Below are positions 1-4,300 of a stretch of DNA of 6,737 nucleotides, piece by piece (position 1 is the stretch's first letter; each line of letters starts with the position of its first letter). Position numbers and translations under genes: made by a program. Source of the DNA: JAHJBR01 sp040757035. Its GTDB lineage: Archaea; Micrarchaeota; Micrarchaeia; Anstonellales; Bilamarchaeaceae. The notes under the pieces are model-generated. The model searched no databases, was not told the origin of the DNA, and worked only from the letters and a program-made list of their open reading frames with translations. Location: positions 1 through 6,737 of the forward strand of contig JBFLYM010000040.1 of the NCBI GenBank assembly GCA_040757035.1. The letters run 5' to 3'.

Positions 1-6
1 TGCTTT

Positions 7-39
7 CATATATTCCCTATAGGGAATAATATTTAAATA
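7..39 (-). promoter_or_regulatory. Leaderless promoter of a leftward gene outside the window
   Basis: On the minus strand a TATA-like box TATTTAAAT (39-31, centre 35) is followed 26 bases later by ATG AAA GCA (9-1), which runs off the window edge. This spacing equals that of the other two leaderless promoters proposed here. Only three codons are visible, so the gene is inferred and cannot be named. The palindrome at 11-28 sits inside this promoter. Confidence 0.4.
11..28. promoter_or_regulatory. Perfect 18-bp palindrome, probable operator
   Basis: TATTCCCTATAGGGAATA is its own reverse complement. It lies exactly between a TATA-like box (31-39) and a leftward ATG whose A is base 9, so it would cover the region between TATA box and transcription start, where archaeal repressors commonly bind. 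The half-site TATTCCCTA recurs at 96-104, overlapping the stop codon of the AlbA_2 fragment. An operator is the reading I prefer; abutting ends of small mobile elements are the alternative. Confidence 0.5.
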
Positions 40-101
40 CTTATCGGTGAAAATGGCTTTTTAGAAAATAATGAAAAAACAGTTATCGACGGATGTATTC
101 C

Positions 102-398
102 CTAATCAGGCGGAGTTAGAGTTATAACAATGATTTGGCGTTTTTCAATGGCAAGTTTTTCTATTGCTATTTTTGGGCGAGGTGTGATTACAGAAAGAAA
201 ATTCAATATTTTGTCTTCTGTATCCGGCGCGCATCCCAAAATAGCTCCGTTGTCATCTACGCCAATAATAAGTTGCCCTCCTGCGGTATTAAGGAATGCG
301 CAGATTGTTTTGCCGACCGTGCTTTCAGCACTGCGTTTAAATTCAAGTTGTTCCCCCTCTCCTTTTCGGATGAGTTCGGTTAGTGCAATAACATTCAT
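102..398 (-). CDS. Truncated AlbA_2 (Schlafen-type) domain protein, possible pseudogene
   Basis: The 98 residues match the N-terminal part of the AlbA_2 family: an ExxxLEFKRS motif (residues 16-23), the VGKTICAF helix (28-35) and the core NTAGGQLIIGVDDNG (37-51), followed by an ITPRP segment and a strand of the QIIVITL type. Full AlbA_2 proteins continue past this point with further strands and usually a C-terminal domain such as a winged helix. Here the frame stops right after VITLTPPD, and the TAG lies within a TAGGGAATA repeat. The codons after the stop (all three frames down to about base 30) did not give me a convincing continuation. The start is ATG at 398, with a TATA box 25 bases upstream, so the gene may still be transcribed. 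AlbA_2 proteins are often nucleic-acid-binding regulators or accessory-region proteins; the exact role is unknown. The family assignment is firm, the function is not. Confidence 0.65.
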   Translation of the reverse strand: MNVIALTELIRKGEGEQLEFKRSAESTVGKTICAFLNTAGGQLIIGVDDNGAILGCAPDTEDKILNFLSVITPRPKIAIEKLAIEKRQIIVITLTPPD

Positions 399-419
399 GC
401 AGAAATTTAGAGATAAGAG

Positions 420-433
420 TATTTAAACTTAAC
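420..433 (-). promoter_or_regulatory. Promoter of the AlbA_2 fragment (BRE-like and TATA box)
   Basis: Read on the minus strand, GTTAAG (433-428) directly abuts TTTAAATA (427-420). The box centre (423.5) is 25.5 bases from the A of the ATG at 398, fitting a leaderless archaeal transcript. The GTTAAG occupies the BRE position and is also the left end of a long inverted repeat. Confidence 0.5.
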
Positions 434-500
434 GATTCCTAACAAATAACCTAATGATTAGGATTATTTTTCGTTAGGCTAAATATAAAGAATCGTTAAG
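428..500. repeat. Long nested inverted repeat in divergent spacer
   Basis: The outer arms CTTAACGATTC (428-438) and GAATCGTTAAG (490-500) are perfect 11-bp inverted repeats. Inside them CTAAC (439-443) pairs with GTTAG (473-477), AAATAA (444-449) with TTATTT (464-469), and CCTAAT (450-455) with ATTAGG (457-462) around a single central base. The unpaired stretches are base 463, 470-472 and 478-489. The arms can be seen directly. Whether the repeat acts as an operator array, a replication-related site or a small palindromic element is open. Confidence 0.6.
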
Positions 501-512
501 TACTGCCAAAAT

Positions 513-550
513 ACCTAACCATGGTTAAGTAAAACGCGTTTTTAGTTAAC
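513..550. promoter_or_regulatory. Dyad cluster upstream of the ATPase promoter
   Basis: TAACCATGGTTA (516-527) is a perfect palindrome, extendable to 513-530 with one mismatch pair. AAAACGCGTTTT (531-542) is a second perfect palindrome. A larger imperfect dyad spans 524-550, where GTTAAGTAAAACG faces the complement of CGTTTTTAGTTAAC with one mismatch and one extra base. All of this lies immediately upstream of the TATA box at 551-558, so protein binding here would control the ATPase gene. Confidence 0.45.
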
Positions 551-558
551 TTTATAAG
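545..558 (+). promoter_or_regulatory. Promoter of the ATPase gene (BRE-like and TATA box)
   Basis: GTTAAC (545-550) abuts TTTATAAG (551-558). The centre of the box is 25.5 bases before the ATG at 580, which supports that ATG as the start of a leaderless message over the in-frame ATG at 589. The same GTTAA-plus-TATA arrangement is found on the opposite strand for the AlbA_2 fragment. Confidence 0.55.
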
Positions 559-579
559 CACTAATGACATAACAAAATT

Positions 580-1623
580 ATGTATTTCATGATCGAACCA
601 AAGAGTAAGAAAGAGGATTTTTTCAATTACGAATATGAATACAATGAAATTAAAAAGGCGATGGCAAGAAAAGAAAAAATTATCTCTGTTTTAGGAGTTA
701 GACGAGTGGGGAAGACAAGCCTTCTGAATATTCTGTATCACGAAACAAAGGGACTTAAAATATGGTTAGACGGAAGAATAATCTCGGATCCAAAGAAAGA
801 GGTTTTTTCTGCTATATATGATGTTGCAAAAACAGGAAAATCGAAAATGTTTGGAAAGATAGAAAGCCTTAATGTCTCGGCCTTTGGGATAGGTCTTGCC
901 ATAAAAATTGCTTCAGAGGGTTTAATAGAAATCGAAAGTAAAATTGGAAAGGCGGGAATAATCTATGTTTTTATAGATGAAGCTCAAAAAACGAATGTAA
1001 TGGATTTGTCCAATGTTTTATCTTATTGCTATGATCGTTTTCCCAATGTTTTTTTCATTATTTCAGGTAGTGAGATAGGACTAATTGAAGATGTGCTTGG
1101 AGAAGAGGATAGCAAACACCCATTGTATGGTAGACACATAACGAAAATTCTCATGAATCGGCTTGATAAGAACATGGCACTTGATTTCCTAAATAGTGGG
1201 TTTGAGCAACTAAAAATAAATATAAAGAAAAATGAGATTTATGAAGCAATAGAGAAATTAGATGGTTTGATAGGCTGGCTTACGCTGTATGGTTATGAAA
1301 AAAGTATTATGAAAAGCGAGAAACCACTCGAAAAAACCATAGAAATAGCAGCACGGATTGTCGCTTCTGAACTCACAAATTTTTTCAAAAGAACAAAGAA
1401 TAGTGGATTATATCTAATCGTGCTAAGAGAAGCAAAGGGGATAAGTTGGACCGAACTTAAAGTAAGAACTGAACATGAATTTGGAAAAAAATTGAATCCA
1501 AATTCTTTCACATCCGCAGTTGAGAAGCTTATGAATTATTCGTTCTTGGAAAAAAAAGATGGGAAATATTATTTAGCCGATCCGCTTATTTTGAAGGCCT
1601 CTTTTTTGGTTGCTAAAAGTTAA
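580..1623 (+). CDS. Archaeal P-loop ATPase, COG1672 / ATPase_2 family, with C-terminal winged helix
   Basis: This 347-residue protein has the order typical of the archaeal ATPase_2 (DEXX-type) family. The Walker A motif is GVRRVGKTS (39-47). Walker B is IIYVFIDEAQ (127-136), where the acidic pair DE is followed by AQ. A sensor-like strand FFIISGSEIG (158-167) and the family signature PLYGR (181-185) follow, and the C-terminal region (about 275-335) is predicted as a winged helix-turn-helix. The N-terminus is more divergent than the usual F-x-R-E-x-E opening. The length is normal and all motifs are intact, so it should bind and hydrolyse ATP. The family's cellular roles are mostly undetermined; members are numerous in archaea, often in variable regions, and are distantly related to Orc1/Cdc6 and STAND NTPases. 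It faces a dyad-rich spacer that its winged helix could bind, though that is inference. It seems poorer in GCG and CGC codons than dph2 and purF, in line with an accessory origin. Confidence 0.82.
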   Translation: MYFMIEPKSKKEDFFNYEYEYNEIKKAMARKEKIISVLGVRRVGKTSLLNILYHETKGLKIWLDGRIISDPKKEVFSAIYDVAKTGKSKMFGKIESLNVSAFGIGLAIKIASEGLIEIESKIGKAGIIYVFIDEAQKTNVMDLSNVLSYCYDRFPNVFFIISGSEIGLIEDVLGEEDSKHPLYGRHITKILMNRLDKNMALDFLNSGFEQLKINIKKNEIYEAIEKLDGLIGWLTLYGYEKSIMKSEKPLEKTIEIAARIVASELTNFFKRTKNSGLYLIVLREAKGISWTELKVRTEHEFGKKLNPNSFTSAVEKLMNYSFLEKKDGKYYLADPLILKASFLVAKS

Positions 1624-1648
1624 ATGAATTTGTTTTCAGTGGTTTATC

Positions 1649-2551
1649 TCATTTGGTTGCGCATATCATTTTGATCATTTCTTCTAACATGTCTGGATTA
1701 AGAATTGGTTTTCCGAATAAATCAATGTCATCAATTATACGTGGACACGCTGTGTTTATATACGCTTCAAATACTGAAAAATTTGCGATTGAATACGGAT
1801 TAAATTCATTTGCAACAATTATTTCAGCTGTTTTACCAATCTTTTCCAATTCCCGTTTTGCCCATTTCGCTACTTCCAAATGAAACTGACCTGGTTTTAT
1901 TGAAACTAAAATACCAAACACTTTTGCAGAAAGCGCCGCTGCAATCGCGCCAGCTCTTTTTTTCTTTAAACGCTCTATAATATCATTTATTTGGCGGAAT
2001 TCTTTTGTAAGAGGATTGAAAATATAAACCGGTTTTGTTTCCTCTATCGTAAGCGCATGAAACATTCCATCACCAATGTATAAAATCGCTTCTGCTTCTG
2101 GAATTTTTATTGCGAATGCATCGCATCCTAAAATCTGCCCCTCGTAGACTGGAAGAACGCCCTTTTTTGTAAGCGCTTCTATTCCATTAGATTTGAAAAA
2201 TTCTTTTATTGCAAGAAGCTGATGAATGTGCGATATATTTGTAGCAAGCGCGAGCCTTTTATATTTGCTCAATTCAGGAATTGTTAATTTCAAATTCTCC
2301 AGATCCACATCAATTTTCCATACTATGTACTCAACGGGAATGGTTATCGGACTCGCGATCGGAAATTTCGCATGTCCAAAATGCACCAATTCATCAGCGT
2401 GAATTGCCTGCGCTTCATTAACAGCAAGATCGCACGCACCATAACACGGACAGGCGCAAAGGAAAACTTCGTGTCCATCCGCCTGAAGTTTATGCACATA
2501 TTGAAGCGCGTATTTCTTCAATCCATCTGGAAACTGCAAGAGTATTCTCAT
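1649..2551 (-). CDS. dph2: Dph2, 2-(3-amino-3-carboxypropyl)histidine synthase (diphthamide biosynthesis)
   Basis: The 300-residue product is the archaeal single-subunit Dph2. This noncanonical radical-SAM enzyme uses a [4Fe-4S] cluster to transfer the 3-amino-3-carboxypropyl group of SAM to a histidine of elongation factor 2, the first step of diphthamide synthesis in the cytoplasm. The three cluster cysteines are visible: C40 in YGACD, C143 in GQILGCD and C269 in ACPRI. Their spacing matches Cys59, Cys163 and Cys287 of Pyrococcus horikoshii Dph2 (recalled) with an offset of 18-20. Other family landmarks are HIHQL (108-112), YIGDGMFHAL (158-167), LVSIKPGQ (215-222) and NEFNPY (248-253). The protein lacks about 18 residues before the first strand compared with P. 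horikoshii; the upstream in-frame ATG (2578) is followed by a stop, so ATG at 2551 is the only good start. Three further cysteines (C32, C34, C36) precede C40. It ends 25 bp from the stop codon of the convergent ATPase gene. Confidence 0.9.
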   Translation of the reverse strand: MRILLQFPDGLKKYALQYVHKLQADGHEVFLCACPCYGACDLAVNEAQAIHADELVHFGHAKFPIASPITIPVEYIVWKIDVDLENLKLTIPELSKYKRLALATNISHIHQLLAIKEFFKSNGIEALTKKGVLPVYEGQILGCDAFAIKIPEAEAILYIGDGMFHALTIEETKPVYIFNPLTKEFRQINDIIERLKKKRAGAIAAALSAKVFGILVSIKPGQFHLEVAKWAKRELEKIGKTAEIIVANEFNPYSIANFSVFEAYINTACPRIIDDIDLFGKPILNPDMLEEMIKMICATK

Positions 2552-2646
2552 ATGGCATCAAATAAACTTAAATAACATAAATATATCAGATAATATCAGA
2601 TAGCATCAATATCATACATCAAATATTATATTATACTTTACTTATA
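2552..2646 (-). promoter_or_regulatory. purF-dph2 spacer with probable dph2 promoter
   Basis: This 95-bp, very AT-rich spacer probably contains the dph2 promoter. The best TATA-like box is TATATTTAT on the minus strand (2585-2577), centred 30 bases before the ATG, which would give a leader of about 4-5 bases; TTATTTAA (2575-2568) is a weaker alternative because it is too close. No Shine-Dalgarno sequence precedes the ATG. The spacer also carries ATATCAGATA twice in tandem (2583-2592 and 2593-2602), followed by looser ATCA repeats to 2621. No clear terminator for purF is seen. Confidence 0.35.
2583..2602. repeat. Two tandem ATATCAGATA decamers
   Basis: The decamer ATATCAGATA is repeated exactly, head to tail. 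Further ATCA cores follow at 2605-2608, 2611-2614 and 2618-2621. The tandem pair ends about 32 bases from the dph2 start, next to the presumed promoter, so it may be either a binding site or slippage debris. Confidence 0.5.
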
Positions 2647-4227
2647 TTATACAGTGTTACCAACAAGTTTTTTATCTGCAAGTTTTTTGGCATATGGTGT
2701 AGGATATTTTCCGATAAGACAACCAATGCATATCTTAGAACCAACTGCCTCCTTCAATCCTTCCAAAGAAATATACCCCAAACTATGCGCACCAATTATT
2801 TTTCCTATTCTGGAAACCGTTCTTTTATGCGCCGCGAGTTCGCTGTAGGTTGACATATCTATACCATAAAAGCATGGCGCGCGTATAGGTGGACAGGTTA
2901 TTCTTACATGAACTTTGGTTGCGCCAGCATTTTTTACAAGTGAAACGATTTCTTTAAGCGTGGTCCCGCGCACAATACTGTCATCAATAAGTACCACGCG
3001 CTTCCCAGCAACAATTTGCCTAACTACATTGAGCTTCATTCTTACCGCAGTTATACGCTTTTCTTGCGCAGGCATTATAAACGTCCTCCCAATATATCTG
3101 TTCTTTATTAAACCTTCTTTATGAGGGATGCCTAAAACGCGCGCATATTCGCTTGCCGCGGTGCGCGCGCTGTCAGGAACATCAATAACAACATCCGCAT
3201 TTACAGGATGTTCGCGTGCGAGTATTCTACCTAAATTCTTCCTCACATCCATTACTAATTTTTTGTTTATTACACTGTCGGGCCGCGAAAAATAAACGTA
3301 TTCAAACATGCACGCACGCTGAACTTTGTTCACTAGACGTTTTATTTTAATTTCTCCATTGCGTATTATTGCGAGCTCGCCTCCAACCAACTCGCCTTTA
3401 TACCGAATTCCATTTATATCAAGCGCAACGCTTTCAGATGCGAACACAATAAAATCCTTGTTTTCGCCCCAAACAAGCGGACGTATACCGCTTGGATCTT
3501 TAAATGCTATAAGCGTATCTTTTATAAGCGCTGTTATTGAATACGCACCATCAAGCATTTTCATTACATGCATTACCGCGTTTTCAATATCTTCATCCCT
3601 AATGTCCTTTCCAATATTCCATCTCACATCTCTTCCAATATCCTTTCTAACATCTTTTTTATTACTCTGTTTTTCGTTCATTTCATGAGGTATTGCATAT
3701 AGCATCTCATGCAGCATATAAACAACTACTTCGGAATCTACACTTGAGATGAACTTATATCCGCGCGCTTCCAAATCCTTGCGCACAATTTTATAATTAG
3801 AAATCTGACCATTGTGTGAGACCGCAATACCGTTGCTCTTGAATGGTTGCACATCACTCATCATGCATAAACCAGTAGTTGGATATCGCGTATGTCCAAT
3901 TCCAATCGAACCAGATGTGTTTAAATCAGACTGATCAAAAATATTCGCAACCAATCCAATTCCTTTTTTTTCTATGAAACCACAATCGTTACTATTACTA
4001 CTATCGCTTCTGCTATCGCTTTTGTAGCTATTCCCGCAATCTTTGTAATCACTTCTGCAATTATCGTCCTCCTTCCTACCCCAGATAATAAAACCACTTG
4101 CATCCTGCCCGCGATGTTGTAAAGAAATCATTGCACGATAAAGCACTGGCGCAATATTAGCTCCATTTTTTGCGCACGCCCCGACAACACCGCAGCATTC
4201 TGTTTTTTCATTTTTCAAGCAAACCAA
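2647..4227 (-). CDS. purF: Amidophosphoribosyltransferase PurF (Bacillus-type, Fe-S)
   Basis: PurF transfers the amide nitrogen of glutamine to PRPP, giving 5-phosphoribosylamine, the committed step of purine synthesis. The glutaminase half has the nucleophile C12 in CCGVVGA (11-17), HRGQDASG (38-45), GHTRYPTTG (111-119) and SHNGQISN (137-144). The transferase half has the PRPP loop VVLIDDSIVRGTT (411-423). Four cysteines placed as in Bacillus subtilis PurF should hold a [4Fe-4S] cluster: C306, C452 (PCFYGID), C500 and C503 (CIGC). An 11-residue leader before C12 matches the cleaved propeptide of that class. There is no in-frame ATG near the start and a TAG lies directly upstream, so TTG at 4227 (or TTG at 4218) must initiate. 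The protein is 526 residues, longer than the usual roughly 470, because of two low-complexity insertions at about 51-85 and 180-212. It follows the RuBisCO gene at 72 bp on the same strand. Confidence 0.93.
   Translation of the reverse strand: MVCLKNEKTECCGVVGACAKNGANIAPVLYRAMISLQHRGQDASGFIIWGRKEDDNCRSDYKDCGNSYKSDSRSDSSNSNDCGFIEKKGIGLVANIFDQSDLNTSGSIGIGHTRYPTTGLCMMSDVQPFKSNGIAVSHNGQISNYKIVRKDLEARGYKFISSVDSEVVVYMLHEMLYAIPHEMNEKQSNKKDVRKDIGRDVRWNIGKDIRDEDIENAVMHVMKMLDGAYSITALIKDTLIAFKDPSGIRPLVWGENKDFIVFASESVALDINGIRYKGELVGGELAIIRNGEIKIKRLVNKVQRACMFEYVYFSRPDSVINKKLVMDVRKNLGRILAREHPVNADVVIDVPDSARTAASEYARVLGIPHKEGLIKNRYIGRTFIMPAQEKRITAVRMKLNVVRQIVAGKRVVLIDDSIVRGTTLKEIVSLVKNAGATKVHVRITCPPIRAPCFYGIDMSTYSELAAHKRTVSRIGKIIGAHSLGYISLEGLKEAVGSKICIGCLIGKYPTPYAKKLADKKLVGNTV
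3592..3696 (-). other. PurF insertion 2: charged repetitive segment
   Basis: Residues about 178-212 of PurF form an extra Lys/Asp/Arg-rich stretch between the YMLHEML helix and the segment leading to MLDGAYS, where B. subtilis PurF has only a short link. It has an 8-residue internal repeat (KDIGRDVR, then WNIGKDIR). On the DNA the core TTCCAATAT recurs at 3609-3617 and 3633-3641, exactly 24 bp apart, so it probably grew by in-frame duplication. Confidence 0.6.
3973..4077 (-). other. PurF insertion 1: Asp/Ser/Asn/Cys low-complexity segment
   Basis: Residues about 51-85 of PurF, between SGFIIWG and KKGIGLVANIF, are a low-complexity stretch rich in D, S, N and K, with cysteines at 57, 64 and 82. 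The B. subtilis enzyme has roughly 12 residues in this place. The coding DNA contains repeated GATAG/AGCGAT units, consistent with repeat slippage. It probably forms a surface loop on the glutaminase domain. Confidence 0.6.
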
Positions 4228-4300
4228 CTAAATTAGACAAATCAACTAAATCAGGTAAATTAATTAAATCGGGTGAATCAATCAAATCAAACAAATCAAT
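4220..4300 (-). repeat. Degenerate 9-bp tandem repeat filling the RuBisCO-purF spacer
   Basis: On the minus strand the whole spacer divides into nine consecutive 9-base units: ATTGATTTG, TTTGATTTG, ATTGATTCA, CCCGATTTA, ATTAATTTA, CCTGATTTA, GTTGATTTG, TCTAATTTA and GTTGGTTTG. The consensus is roughly NTTGATTTR. The array begins in the RuBisCO stop codon, and its last unit contains the TTG start of purF. The section TTTAATTAATTTA (4268-4256) could serve as a TATA region for purF. No Shine-Dalgarno sequence is present. Confidence 0.7.

Noticed and set aside
130..426. Plus-strand open frames of 82-98 codons across the AlbA_2 fragment
   Set aside because: They are antisense to a recognisable AlbA_2 domain, and their translations look like no protein family.
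589..591. Alternative ATG start for the ATPase
   Set aside because: It is in frame, but the ATG at 580 fits the TATA-box spacing seen at the other leaderless promoters better.
580..1623. Orc1/Cdc6 replication initiator
   Set aside because: Walker A and B and the winged helix are shared, but the PLYGR signature and overall layout are those of the COG1672 ATPase family; an origin function for the neighbouring dyads remains only a possibility.
1624..1648. Terminator between the convergent ATPase and dph2 genes
   Set aside because: The 25-bp gap has only a short T run (TTTT at 1633-1636) and no stem, which is too weak to call.
3326..3688. 120-codon plus-strand frame opposite purF
   Set aside because: It is antisense to conserved PurF sequence and to its charged insertion; the Ser/Ile/Phe-rich translation is what a mirrored frame gives, and no ribosome binding site was seen.
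4219..4300. Short peptide of repeated IDL/PDL triplets in the 9-bp array
   Set aside because: The frame is open between the two genes, but it has no ATG or GTG start and no Shine-Dalgarno sequence; it is better explained by the tandem repeat itself.
4220..4300. CRISPR array
   Set aside because: The units are 9 bp, contiguous and degenerate, with no spacers, and no cas gene is visible.
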